Shown here: piece by piece, positions 8,564-16,387 of the stretch | How the letters are laid out: every line of letters begins with the position of its first letter | Position numbering within the stretch: position 1 is the first letter of the stretch | DNA from: Hymenobacter ruricola | Lineage (GTDB): Bacteria; Bacteroidota; Bacteroidia; Cytophagales; Hymenobacteraceae | DNA: 64,000 nucleotides | NCBI RefSeq assembly: GCF_015694525.1 | Contig: NZ_JADQDM010000005.1 | Span: 267,309-331,308 of the forward strand | Direction of reading: 5' to 3' | Notes under the pieces: model-generated | Seen by the model: the letters and a program-made list of their open reading frames with translations, nothing else | What the model was told of the DNA's origin: nothing | Databases searched by the model: none | Position numbers and translations under genes: made by a program

Positions 8564-9898
8564 ATGGCAACCACCCAATCCGGCGGCAGAAAACACAGCA
8601 ACAGCACCCGCCACATCGGCGCGACCGATAACGTGAAGGGGCGCGCCGGCCGCATTCTCGCCAAAGCCGCCGACAATGGCACCTACGAAACCGCCAAGGA
8701 GCAGGAAACCGCCGTGCTGGTATCGGTGCCGCCCCGCCGGCAGTCCGAAGCCCAAACCCAGGAATATCTGGACGAGCTGGCGTTTCTGATTGAAACGGCC
8801 GGCGCCACTGCCACCAAGCGCTTCGTGCAGCGCCTCGAAAAGCCCGACATCCGCACCTACGTGGGCGAGGGCAAGCTGGCCGAAATCAAGGCCTACGTGC
8901 AGCACGAGGGCAGCAGCATGGTCGTTTTTGACGACGACCTTTCCCCTTCGCAGCTGCGCAACCTGGAGGCCGAGCTGCTGGTGAAAATTGTGGACCGCTC
9001 GCTGCTGATTCTGGACATTTTCGCACTGCGGGCCAAGTCGGCCACCTCGCGCACGCAGGTGGAGCTGGCGCAGTACCAGTACCTGCTGCCCCGCCTCACT
9101 GGCCTCTGGACCCACCTGGACAAGCAGCGCGGCGGCGTGGGCATGAAGGGCCCGGGCGAAACGGAAATCGAAACCGACCGCCGCATCGTGCGCGACCGCA
9201 TCGCCTTCCTGAAAGAGAAGCTCGAAGACCTCGACAAACAGGCCCACACCCAGCGCAAAACCCGCGGCGGCAGCATTCGGGTGGCGCTGGTGGGCTACAC
9301 CAACGTGGGCAAAAGCACCCTGATGAACGTGCTGGGCAAGGCCGACGTGTTTGCCGAAAACAAGCTGTTCGCCACCGTAGACGCCACCACGCGCAAGGTG
9401 GTGCTCGACAACCGCCCGTTCCTGCTCTCCGACACGGTCGGGTTCATCCGCAAGCTGCCCACCAAGCTGATTGAGAGCTTTAAGAGCACGCTCGATGAAA
9501 TCCGGGAAGCCGACCTGCTGCTGCACGTGGTCGACATTTCGCACCCCGGCTTCGAGGAGCAGATTCAGGTGGTGAATGACACGCTGGCCGACATCGGCGC
9601 GGCTGATAAGCCGGTATTGCTGGTGTTCAACAAGATAGACCAGTACAGGCCCGACGAGGCCGAAAAAGACCCTTTTGGCGAAGTGCACGAGGCGGAAGAC
9701 GAAGAATCCGCCGCGCCGCGCCCGCCGCTGGAGCAGCTGCAGGCCACCTACATGGCCAAGCTGCACGACCCGGTGGTGTTCGTGTCGGCCCAGGAGCGCA
9801 CCAACCTGGAAGAGCTGCGCGAGCTGCTGAGCAAGCGCGTGGCCGCCCTGCACCAGCAGCGCTACCCCTACCAAAACGCCGACTACGAGCAGCAGTAA
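8564..9898 (+). CDS. hflX: Ribosome-associated GTPase HflX
   Basis: GTPase of 444 residues that in characterised bacteria splits stalled or stressed 70S ribosomes. The N-terminal HflX domain (ETAGATATKRFVQRLEKPD, VVFDDDLSPSQLRNLE) leads through the diagnostic GPGETEIETDRR motif and a coiled helix into the G domain. Visible there are G1 GYTNVGKST (about residues 243-251), G3 DTVGFIRKLP and G4 NKID. The ATG at 8564 is preferred because a start at 8495 would lie inside the hairpin element and add 23 non-conserved residues. A hairpin terminator follows. Confidence 0.95.
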   Translation: MATTQSGGRKHSNSTRHIGATDNVKGRAGRILAKAADNGTYETAKEQETAVLVSVPPRRQSEAQTQEYLDELAFLIETAGATATKRFVQRLEKPDIRTYVGEGKLAEIKAYVQHEGSSMVVFDDDLSPSQLRNLEAELLVKIVDRSLLILDIFALRAKSATSRTQVELAQYQYLLPRLTGLWTHLDKQRGGVGMKGPGETEIETDRRIVRDRIAFLKEKLEDLDKQAHTQRKTRGGSIRVALVGYTNVGKSTLMNVLGKADVFAENKLFATVDATTRKVVLDNRPFLLSDTVGFIRKLPTKLIESFKSTLDEIREADLLLHVVDISHPGFEEQIQVVNDTLADIGAADKPVLLVFNKIDQYRPDEAEKDPFGEVHEAEDEESAAPRPPLEQLQATYMAKLHDPVVFVSAQERTNLEELRELLSKRVAALHQQRYPYQNADYEQQ

Positions 9899-9922
9899 GC
9901 CGGCCGCCATGCGCTGCCCCAG

Positions 9923-9948
9923 GGGCCCGTTTGCCAGCAAACGGGCCC
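9923..9948 (+). terminator. Rho-independent terminator of hflX
   Basis: GGGCCCGTTTG and CAAACGGGCCC form an 11 bp stem with a 4 nt loop, followed by a short T-rich run, 24 bp after the hflX stop codon. Confidence 0.75.
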
Positions 9949-10072
9949 TTTGGTTTTCTGCTCGGGTGGTTTTGGGGTTCATTTATTCTTCATTTGATAA
10001 CCCCGGCCGTTAGCCGCAACGGCAGTTTTCGCGTAAGGGACCGAACCGAGCCATAAGGGCCCGGTACGTGCC

Positions 10073-11194
10073 ATGTCATCTCCTTTTATTCTTCGGGTTG
10101 GGCTGCTTGCGGCCGTGGTTGGGGGGGCGGCCGGCGCGGCGCGCGCCCAGGTGCAGGAGCGGGTGTACCCGCCGGCCACGGCCGCGGCCGGCGACAGCAC
10201 CGAGGACAAGCAGCAGTTTGCCAACCCTTCGGTGCTGGGCATGGGCCCGAGCAAGGGCCTGATAGTGCGCTACGAGCGGATGCCGCGCTTCGGGGTGTCG
10301 TCGTCGGCGCAGGTGCAGGGCCTGAACGACTTCAGCACCGAGGCCACCAAAAACGCCCGCCTGTCCATCAAGGGCTACATTCCGGCCTGGAACCACCCGC
10401 ACCTCAAGGTCATCGTGGGGCTGAGCTACGAGCGCGAGGAATTCCAGTTTGCGCAACTCCCGACGAGCTACGAGCTCTACGACAACATCGAAAACAAAGG
10501 CCTGAAAAGCACCGCCGCCCAGATTGCCATCATCCGGCCCGTGGACGCCGTGCACTGGTACCTGGCCCGCGTGAAGGGCGAATTGAGCGGCGACTACACC
10601 TCCGACGAGCTCACCAAATCGGACTATTCGCGCTTCACGGCCGAGGCCATTTACGGCTGGAAGCGCAGCCCGAATTTCTCATGGGGCGTGGGCTTCCAGT
10701 ACGGCTACACGTTCGGGCGGCTCAGCATCTACCCCGCGCTGGTGTACAACCGCACCTTCAACAGCCGCTGGGGCGTGGAGGCGTTGGCCCCGGCCCGCAT
10801 CACGCTGCGCTACAACGTGAACCCCAGCTCCATCCTCTACGCCGGCTACACCGTGGACGGCTACAACTACATCGTAAACCTGAGCCGTGCGCCCCTCACC
10901 CGCAAGAACGCCGACGGCTCGCCCGACCTCAGCAAGGCCACCCTTAGCACGCTGGAGCTGCGCGAAACCGAAGTAAAATTCCGCCTGCGCTGGGAGCGGG
11001 AGCTGCTGAGCTTCTTGTGGCTGGGCGCCGAGGGCGGCTACCGCTACAACTACGCCTTCGACGCCTTTGACCGCACCAACGCCGACCGCGAAAAAATCAT
11101 CGACTCGCAGCTGAATGGCGCGCCTTATGCGAGTTTGGAGCTGTTCATCACCCCGCCGCGCAAGCTGCTGGAGAAGTCGGGCGTGCGGCGGTAA
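10073..11194 (+). CDS. Outer-membrane beta-barrel-like protein (DUF6268-like)
   Basis: Protein of 373 residues with a signal peptide (MSSPFILRVGLLAAVVGG...ARA), then a long run of amphipathic strands ending in aromatic residues: GWKRSPNFSWGVGFQYGYTF, YPALVYNRTFNSRWGVEALAP, RYNVNPSSILYAGYTVDGYN, ELLSFLWLGAEGGYRYNYAF. The pattern fits a barrel or outer-membrane protein and recalls the DUF6268 family, which I cannot confirm here. Function is unknown. It is monocistronic, with a terminator upstream and a hairpin element downstream. Confidence 0.65.
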   Translation: MSSPFILRVGLLAAVVGGAAGAARAQVQERVYPPATAAAGDSTEDKQQFANPSVLGMGPSKGLIVRYERMPRFGVSSSAQVQGLNDFSTEATKNARLSIKGYIPAWNHPHLKVIVGLSYEREEFQFAQLPTSYELYDNIENKGLKSTAAQIAIIRPVDAVHWYLARVKGELSGDYTSDELTKSDYSRFTAEAIYGWKRSPNFSWGVGFQYGYTFGRLSIYPALVYNRTFNSRWGVEALAPARITLRYNVNPSSILYAGYTVDGYNYIVNLSRAPLTRKNADGSPDLSKATLSTLELRETEVKFRLRWERELLSFLWLGAEGGYRYNYAFDAFDRTNADREKIIDSQLNGAPYASLELFITPPRKLLEKSGVRR

Positions 11195-11231
11195 AGGGGA
11201 GCAGCACAGAGCCCTGCCGACGATAAAAAAG

Positions 11232-11325
11232 AACGTCATGCCGAGCGCCAGCGAAGCATCTTTACCGCAGAAGTAAATAATTACTATCGCAGTAAAGATG
11301 CTTCGCTGGCGCTCGGCATGACGTT
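11232..11325. repeat. Hairpin element, GTCATGC family (best copy)
   Basis: Perfect 34 bp inverted arms starting AACGTCATGCCGAGCG at 11232 and ending at 11325 surround a ~26 bp A/T-rich loop. It lies between convergent genes (the barrel protein and ppk1). This is the cleanest copy of the family and probably doubles as a bidirectional terminator. Confidence 0.9.
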
Positions 11326-11332
11326 TTAGAAG

Positions 11333-13399
11333 TTACGCTTTCCGCTGCCGCCGCTTCAGGCCCTTGAGCCACGCGTACGTGGCCTCCTGCGCCCGCAGTG
11401 GCTTTTCACCCTCTGCGGCTGCGATGAACTGGTTGTCGAAATCGCGGGCTTTCACATTGTCGTGGCGCTGGAAATCGAGCAGCTGGCGCACTTCGGCGCG
11501 CAGGCCGTTGTCGAGGATGGGGAAGGCCACTTCCACGCGCCGGTCAAGGTTGCGGGTCATCCAATCGGCGGAGGAGACGTAGACTTTTTCCTCGCCGCCG
11601 TGGGCGAAGACGTAGACGCGGCTGTGTTCCAGGTAGCGGTCCACGAGGCCGCGCTGCCGGATGTTGCCGCTGCAATCGGGCAGGCCGGGCAGCAGGCGGC
11701 CGATGCCGCGCACAATGAGCTCGATGCGCACGCCGGCCTTGCTGGCTTCGTAGAGTCTGGCTATCATGCCCTCGTCCTCAATGGCATTGACTTTGAGAAT
11801 AATAGAAGCGTCCTTGCCTTTTTTGGCCTGCTTGATTTCGTGGTCAATTAAGGCGTTGAGGCCGGGGCGCAGGCCGAAGGGCGCCACCAGCAGGTGCTCC
11901 AGCTTGGGCGGTGCGGCCGTGGGGTCGAGCAGGTACTGAAACACGGCGGCCGACTCGCGGGTAAGGCGCTCGTCGGCCGTGAACAGGCCGTGGTCGGTGT
12001 AGAGGCCGGCGGTGCTTTCGTTGAAGTTTCCGGTGCTGAAGTAGCCGTAGCGGCGGGTGGTTTCGTCGGCTTCGCGGCGCGCGACGAGCAGCAGCTTGCT
12101 GTGGCACTTCAACTCGGGCGGCGTGAAGACGACGTGGGCGCCGGCCCGCTTCAGCTTGTCGGCCCAAAACAGGTTGGACTCCTCGTCAAACCGCGCTTTC
12201 AGCTCCACCACGGCCGTGACCTGCTTGCCGTTTTTGGCGGCTTTGAGCAGGGCTTTCACCACGGTGCTTTTGCTGGCCACGCGGTAGAGCGTGATGCTGA
12301 TGGCCGACACGCGCGGGTCGGTGGCGGCTTCGCGCAGTAGGCGCGTCACGTAGTCGAAGCTCTGGTAGGGCGGGTGCAGCAGGTGGTCGCGCTGCCCAAT
12401 GGCATCGAGCAGGCTGCCGGTGCGCGGCAGCGTGGGGTGGGCCAGCGCCGGCCACTCGGGGTAGTGAAAGCTGGTTTCGCCAAAGTCCGGAAAGCCGAAA
12501 AAGTCGCGAAAATTGTGGTAGCGGCTGCCTTCCACCAGTTCTTCGGCGGTGATGCCGGTTTTCTGCTTGAGGGCGCGCAGGGCTTCGGCGGGCATCTGCG
12601 GGTCGTAGAGCAGGCGGGCGGGGAAGCCGGTGGCGCGCTTGGCCAGGCTGCTGCGAATTTTCTCCATCAAATCGCCCGATACCTCTTCCTCGATGTCCAG
12701 CTCGGCGTCGCGCGAGAGCTTGATGGCGTTGACTTCCACCTGCGCATAGGCCGGAAACAGCTCGGCCGCGCCCACCCGAATAACATCGTCCAGAAACAAC
12801 ACGAACCGCTCTTCGCCCTCATCGGGCAGGCGCACGAAGCGGCCGCCGTGGCGCTTGGTGGGCAGTTCCATTACCAGCACGCGCTCGGCTTCCGCTTTGG
12901 CCTTGGGGTCGCGCGGCTGGCTCAGGAAGAAGGTCAGGTACACGGCCTGGTCCTTCAGAAACAGGTGGTGCAGGGTTTCATCCAGCGCCACGGGCGAGAG
13001 CAGGTCGCGCACGTGGTCGCGGAAGTAGCGGGCCGCCCACGCGCGCTGCTTGTCGGCGAGCTGGGCTTCGCTCAGCAGGTGAATGTGGTGGGCGTTGAGC
13101 TCGGGCAGCAGCTGCTCCCGGAACGTGGCCCCGAACTCCTGCTGCTGCCGGGCCACTTCGGCCAGCACCTCCTTCAGCACGCGCTTGGGCCGCTCGCCGA
13201 GCTTGGCGCGGGTTTTCTTCTTGAGCTTGGTGAGGCGGCGCAGCGTGGCCACCCGCACCTTGAAAAACTCGTCGAGGTTGCTGCTGAAAATGGCCAGAAA
13301 CTTGAGCCGCTCCAGCAGCGGCACGGCCGGGCTTTGGGCTTCTTGCAGCACGCGGGCGTTGAAACGCAGCCAGCTCAGGTCGCGGGAAAGGACTTTCAT
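11333..13399 (-). CDS. ppk1: Polyphosphate kinase 1
   Basis: Reversible ATP-polyphosphate phosphotransferase of 688 residues. It starts with the conserved N-terminus RDLSWLRFNARVLQEA. The PLD-like C1 domain carries the autophosphorylated histidine, H433 in ELKCHSKLLLV, followed by YGYFSTGNFNESTAGLYTD. The C2 domain has RVYVFAHGGEEKVYVSSADW and TRNLDRRVEVAFPI with the second catalytic histidine region. Length is normal. A SixA-type phosphatase gene ends 30 bp upstream on the same strand, so the two are likely co-transcribed. Confidence 0.95.
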   Translation of the reverse strand: MKVLSRDLSWLRFNARVLQEAQSPAVPLLERLKFLAIFSSNLDEFFKVRVATLRRLTKLKKKTRAKLGERPKRVLKEVLAEVARQQQEFGATFREQLLPELNAHHIHLLSEAQLADKQRAWAARYFRDHVRDLLSPVALDETLHHLFLKDQAVYLTFFLSQPRDPKAKAEAERVLVMELPTKRHGGRFVRLPDEGEERFVLFLDDVIRVGAAELFPAYAQVEVNAIKLSRDAELDIEEEVSGDLMEKIRSSLAKRATGFPARLLYDPQMPAEALRALKQKTGITAEELVEGSRYHNFRDFFGFPDFGETSFHYPEWPALAHPTLPRTGSLLDAIGQRDHLLHPPYQSFDYVTRLLREAATDPRVSAISITLYRVASKSTVVKALLKAAKNGKQVTAVVELKARFDEESNLFWADKLKRAGAHVVFTPPELKCHSKLLLVARREADETTRRYGYFSTGNFNESTAGLYTDHGLFTADERLTRESAAVFQYLLDPTAAPPKLEHLLVAPFGLRPGLNALIDHEIKQAKKGKDASIILKVNAIEDEGMIARLYEASKAGVRIELIVRGIGRLLPGLPDCSGNIRQRGLVDRYLEHSRVYVFAHGGEEKVYVSSADWMTRNLDRRVEVAFPILDNGLRAEVRQLLDFQRHDNVKARDFDNQFIAAAEGEKPLRAQEATYAWLKGLKRRQRKA

Positions 13400-13429
13400 A
13401 GAAGGGGTTTTATCATTGCGAGCGCCTCC

Positions 13430-13924
13430 TCAGCTCGCGTTGCGCGGGTAGTCGTAGAAGTAAAACTCGGCATTGGCCTTGCTCACTTCCTCCCACTTAT
13501 CGGTGTCGAAGCGCAGGCAGGCCACGGCGGCGGTGGGCATCTCGTTGAAGGGCGAGGGCGACAGCTCGTTGGCCGTTTCGGTGATGGTGGGGTTGTGGCC
13601 CACCAGCAGCACCGAAGCGGCCGTGTCGGGCAGAGCCCGAATGATGGCCAGCAGGCCATCCACGTCGCTGCCGTAGATGCCGGGCTCCACCACGATTTTG
13701 TCGTGCGGGTACTGCATTTCGCGGGCCACCAGCACGGCCGTGCTCATGGCGCGCACGGCCGGCGAGCTCACCACCAAATCGGGGCAGATGCGGCGCTTGG
13801 CCAGGGCCTTGCCCATGAGGGGGGCATCGTCGCGGCCCCGGTCGTTGAGGGGACGTTCCTGGTCGCTGAGCTCGTCGAAGCTCCAGCTGGATTTGGCGTG
13901 GCGAAGGAGGTAAAGCGTTTTCAT
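13430..13924 (-). CDS. SixA-like histidine phosphatase
   Basis: Histidine-phosphatase (RHG) superfamily protein of 164 residues. The signature LYLLRHAKSSW contains R8 and the nucleophile H9. The second arginine and acid/base region is RICPDLVVSSPAVRAMSTA, and the second histidine is in SVLLVGHNPTI. SixA dephosphorylates phospho-histidines on phosphotransfer proteins. It sits directly upstream of ppk1, a kinase with a phospho-histidine intermediate, and this gene order suggests a phosphate-metabolism link that is inference only. A TAGCTTCG box lies with its T 12 nt before the ATG. Confidence 0.85.
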   Translation of the reverse strand: MKTLYLLRHAKSSWSFDELSDQERPLNDRGRDDAPLMGKALAKRRICPDLVVSSPAVRAMSTAVLVAREMQYPHDKIVVEPGIYGSDVDGLLAIIRALPDTAASVLLVGHNPTITETANELSPSPFNEMPTAAVACLRFDTDKWEEVSKANAEFYFYDYPRNAS

Positions 13925-14030
13925 GGGGCGAAGCTAACGGCGTTTGGCTTACCCCGGGCGTTAGGAAAAGGTTATGGGCGCGCCGTGGGTGCCGCCGGGC
14001 CTTGCGTGGCGCGCCGCAAAGCCAAAGAAT

Positions 14031-14074
14031 AGTCCCGGCGGTGGCTTCCACACTAGGAAACCACCGCCGGGACT
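14031..14074 (-). terminator. Hairpin terminator of azoR
   Basis: AGTCCCGGCGGTGG (14031-14044) and its exact complement (14061-14074) form a 14 bp stem; the loop holds a second short stem (TTCC/GGAA). It lies 38 bp downstream of the azoR stop codon. No long T-run is seen. Confidence 0.55.
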
Positions 14075-14112
14075 ACTCCGCCGCCGCCCTATCCGGCCAA
14101 GCCCAGCGGCTT

Positions 14113-14709
14113 TTATACGGCTACGCTGTCAATTCCTTTTTGCAGGGCGGTGGGCTCAAATTCGGGCAGCTTCAGGCCTTCGGCACGGGCCACCGTCACG
14201 TCGCGCATGCCCAGAAAGCCAAGCATCTGGCGCAGATAGGGCGCGGCGAAATCGTAGGGCTGCATGGGGCCCTCAGAGTAAATACCCCCGCTGGCAATGG
14301 CCACGTACACTTTTTTGCCCTTGATGAGCCCTTCCGGCCCGCTGGGCGTGTAGCGGAACGTGATGTTGGCCCGGGTGAGGTGGTCGAGCCAGGACTTGAG
14401 CGCCGAGGTGATGCTAAAGTTGTAGAACGGCGACCCGATGACGAGCACATCGGACGCCATCACTTCGGCAATGGCCTCATCGGAGTGCCGCACGGCCTCC
14501 TGCTGCTCGGGCGAGCGGCTTTCGGCGGGCGTGAAGTAGGCATTCAGGTGCGCTTCTTCGAGGTGGGGGAACGGGTGCCGGGCCAGGTCGCGCACGACCA
14601 CCGTGCTACCCGGGTGCGCGGCCAGGAGCTTGTCGATGATGCCCTGGCTGAGGCGCGTGCTGTACGACTTGGCGCCCTGAATACTGGAAATGACTTGCAG
14701 AATCTGCAT
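14113..14709 (-). CDS. azoR: FMN-dependent NADH-azoreductase / quinone reductase
   Basis: Flavodoxin-fold oxidoreductase of 198 residues that reduces quinones and azo compounds with two electrons, using FMN. Visible motifs are the N-terminal FMN phosphate loop SSIQGAKSYSTRLS, the region GSPFYNFSITSALKSWLDHLTRANITFRY split around the flavin ring-binding PFYNF, and a loop with VAIASGGIYSEGP. It is divergent from an HxlR regulator with palindromic sites between them. This arrangement is known for quinone- or thiol-responsive azoR control (YodB-AzoR1 in Bacillus). The start MQILQVISSI is the usual family N-terminus. Confidence 0.9.
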   Translation of the reverse strand: MQILQVISSIQGAKSYSTRLSQGIIDKLLAAHPGSTVVVRDLARHPFPHLEEAHLNAYFTPAESRSPEQQEAVRHSDEAIAEVMASDVLVIGSPFYNFSITSALKSWLDHLTRANITFRYTPSGPEGLIKGKKVYVAIASGGIYSEGPMQPYDFAAPYLRQMLGFLGMRDVTVARAEGLKLPEFEPTALQKGIDSVAV

Positions 14710-14818
14710 AAAACAAAAGGGGTGAAAAAAGGTGATAAACTGCGCGCCAGCCCCTTGGCCCACCGGCCAATGACAAGGGCTTGCCCGCGAAGCAACCGGG
14801 CTGGTTGCGCCCGTCACT

Positions 14819-14840
14819 CTGGTTACCTCAAGTAATCAGG
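14819..14840. promoter_or_regulatory. Predicted HxlR operator, azoR-proximal
   Basis: CTGGTTAC-ctcaa-GTAATCAG is an inverted repeat with one mismatch. The half-site GTAATCAGG is identical to that of the operator at 14889-14912. It lies about 110 bp upstream of the azoR ATG. Confidence 0.55.
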
Positions 14841-14854
14841 TTGCCGTTTGTTTG

Positions 14855-14861
14855 TACCTTG
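14855..14861 (+). promoter_or_regulatory. Candidate -7 box of the HxlR gene
   Basis: TACCTTG lies between the two operator-like palindromes, placing RNA polymerase where a bound dimer at 14889-14912 would overlap the transcription start. Confidence 0.35.
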
Positions 14862-14888
14862 CCGCCACTTCAGATTACGTGGCGGTAG

Positions 14889-14912
14889 CCTGATTACCTG
14901 CTGGTAATCAGG
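14889..14912. promoter_or_regulatory. Predicted HxlR operator, regulator-proximal
   Basis: A perfect 9 bp inverted repeat, CCTGATTAC-ctgctg-GTAATCAGG, lies 35 bp upstream of the HxlR start. It shares its half-site with 14819-14840, which supports autoregulation plus control of azoR. Confidence 0.65.
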
Positions 14913-14947
14913 CATGCTTCGCCCTTCACCACTCCCCTTCTGCTGCC

Positions 14948-15328
14948 ATGACGAAACGCCCCGACGACCATTCCCAATGCGCCCCCACCATGCAGGCCCT
15001 GCGCAATGCCCTGCTGGTGGTGAACGGCAAGTGGAAGCTGCAAATCATTGTGGCCCTGAGCACTGGCACCCGGCATTTTCGCGGGCTGGAGCGCAGCGTG
15101 CCGGGCATTTCCACCAAAGTGCTGGCCAAGGAGCTGAAGGAGCTGGAGGCGCATCAGTTCATCGAGCGCACGGTGCACCCGGGCCCGCCCGTGGTGGTGG
15201 ACTACCACGTGCTGCCCTACGCCCGCACCCTCGACCCCGTGATTGAGGTGCTGAAAGCCTGGGGCACCCAGCACCAGCAGCGCCTGAATGACCAGCAGGC
15301 CGCCGCCGGAGAAGCCGCAACGGCTTAG
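14948..15328 (+). CDS. HxlR-family transcriptional regulator
   Basis: Winged-helix DNA-binding protein of 126 residues. HxlR features are NALLVVNGKWKLQIIVALSTGTRHFRGL split over the first helices, the recognition-helix region GISTKVLAKELKELEA, and the wing (RTVHPGPPVVVDYHVLPYARTL). A single N-terminal cysteine (C11, in HSQCAPTM) occupies roughly the position of the redox-sensing cysteine of YodB/HypR-type HxlR proteins. Divergence from azoR and the two shared palindromes make it the likely local repressor. Response to quinones or other electrophiles is inferred from those precedents. Confidence 0.9.
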   Translation: MTKRPDDHSQCAPTMQALRNALLVVNGKWKLQIIVALSTGTRHFRGLERSVPGISTKVLAKELKELEAHQFIERTVHPGPPVVVDYHVLPYARTLDPVIEVLKAWGTQHQQRLNDQQAAAGEAATA

Positions 15329-15356
15329 CCAGCGGCAGCCGGCGAGGGCATTCTGG

Positions 15357-15451
15357 CCGGCCGCACCGGCTATTTCGGCCCCGAGCCAACCATTTACCGA
15401 AACCTGGTGGGCACCAATGATTGGGCCGGCAAAAGCGGCCGGTGCGGCCGG
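15357..15451. repeat. Imperfect inverted repeat between the HxlR and TIR genes
   Basis: CCGGCCGCACCGGC (15357-15370) is repeated as its exact complement at 15438-15451. It could be a large terminator for the HxlR gene or a decayed hairpin element; no T-run is seen. Confidence 0.4.
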
Positions 15452-15485
15452 GCTGCACCGGCTGGTTTCGATGGGGCGAGTGCCG

Positions 15486-15493
15486 TACTTTCG
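15486..15493 (+). promoter_or_regulatory. -7 box of the TIR gene
   Basis: TACTTTCG lies with its first T exactly 12 nt before the ATG at 15498, so transcription should begin at or near the start codon (leaderless mRNA). Confidence 0.4.
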
Positions 15494-15497
15494 CCTC

Positions 15498-16211
15498 ATG
15501 CCCGCATCTGCCCGAACCAGCGTCTTCATCAGCTACAGCCACGCCGATGAAAAGTGGCGCAAGCTCCTGGAAACCCACTTCGCGCCGCTGAAGCGCCACT
15601 ACGAGAACCTGCGCATCTGGAGCGACCAGAACCTGAACGAGGGCGAGCCCTGGCTGGCCCGCATCCGGGAGGAGCTGGCCACGGCCAAGGTGGGCATTCT
15701 GCTGGTGAGCCGCCACTTCATGGCTTCCGACTTCATTCATTCCGATGAGCTGCCGCCCCTGCTGGCCGCGGCCAAGGAAGAAGGCGTGACGCTGCTCCCG
15801 GTCATCGTGGGGCATTGCACCTTCAAAGGCTCGCCGCTGGGCAAGCTGCAGGCCTTCAACAAGCCCGACAAGCCGCTGGCCGACCTCACGCCCTCGCAGC
15901 GCGACAAGGAGATGGTGCGCCTGTGCGAGAAAATCAGCAAGCTGCTGAACCTGAAACCTGCCAAGCCCGCTGCCGCCAAGCCCGCCGCTGCCGCCAGGAA
16001 GCCCAAAGCCGCAGCAACGGCAGCTACTCCAGAACCCGCCCCGCCCCTCACGGCCGCCGCCATTGCCCGGCGCCGGGCCATTGCCAAGCGCAAAAGCGAA
16101 GCCACCGCCGCCAAAAAGACGAGTTCCAAGGCTTCGGCGCCTAAAAAGCCCACTGCTGATGCTCCGGCTCCTAAAAGGCCGGCAGCCAGAAAAGCGCCGG
16201 CTAAAAAGTAG
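15498..16211 (+). CDS. TIR-domain protein with lysine/alanine-rich histone-H1-like tail
   Basis: Protein of 237 residues. Residues ~6-115 are a bacterial TIR (TIR_2) domain: SVFISYSHADEKW (first strand), LRIWSDQNLNEGEPW (BB-loop region), ATAKVGILLVSRHF, and FIHSDELPPLL with E84 as the probable catalytic glutamate. ALPVIVG-type strand D follows. TIR domains of this type are known NAD-cleaving or signalling modules in defence and virulence. Residues ~153-237 are a low-complexity Lys/Ala/Pro/Arg tail (KPAAAKPAAAARKPK, KRPAARKAPAKK) resembling histone H1 or AlgP repeats, which would bind DNA or RNA. There is no signal peptide. No Thoeris or CBASS partner is adjacent. The start at 15498 is supported by the box at 15486. 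Confidence 0.8.
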   Translation: MPASARTSVFISYSHADEKWRKLLETHFAPLKRHYENLRIWSDQNLNEGEPWLARIREELATAKVGILLVSRHFMASDFIHSDELPPLLAAAKEEGVTLLPVIVGHCTFKGSPLGKLQAFNKPDKPLADLTPSQRDKEMVRLCEKISKLLNLKPAKPAAAKPAAAARKPKAAATAATPEPAPPLTAAAIARRRAIAKRKSEATAAKKTSSKASAPKKPTADAPAPKRPAARKAPAKK

Positions 16212-16387
16212 CCTTTCATTTGGCCGGCCACTGCAGCACCGGCTACCGCAGCGGCTTAGGATTCTCTTTGCCTGGCTTGGGATGGAGCGTATTCCGGCGG
16301 CAGTTGCGGCCGGTCGGTTTGCCGTTTGCGGCAGGTCGTTTAGCAGCCCATTGTTCCTGCCTGCGTTCGACGGCTTTTATTTGTGTC

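Noticed and set aside
13413..13440. Another full hairpin element before ppk1
   Set aside because: Only one short end (ATTGCGAGCGC) and a 6 bp hairpin are present; it is at most a truncated remnant.
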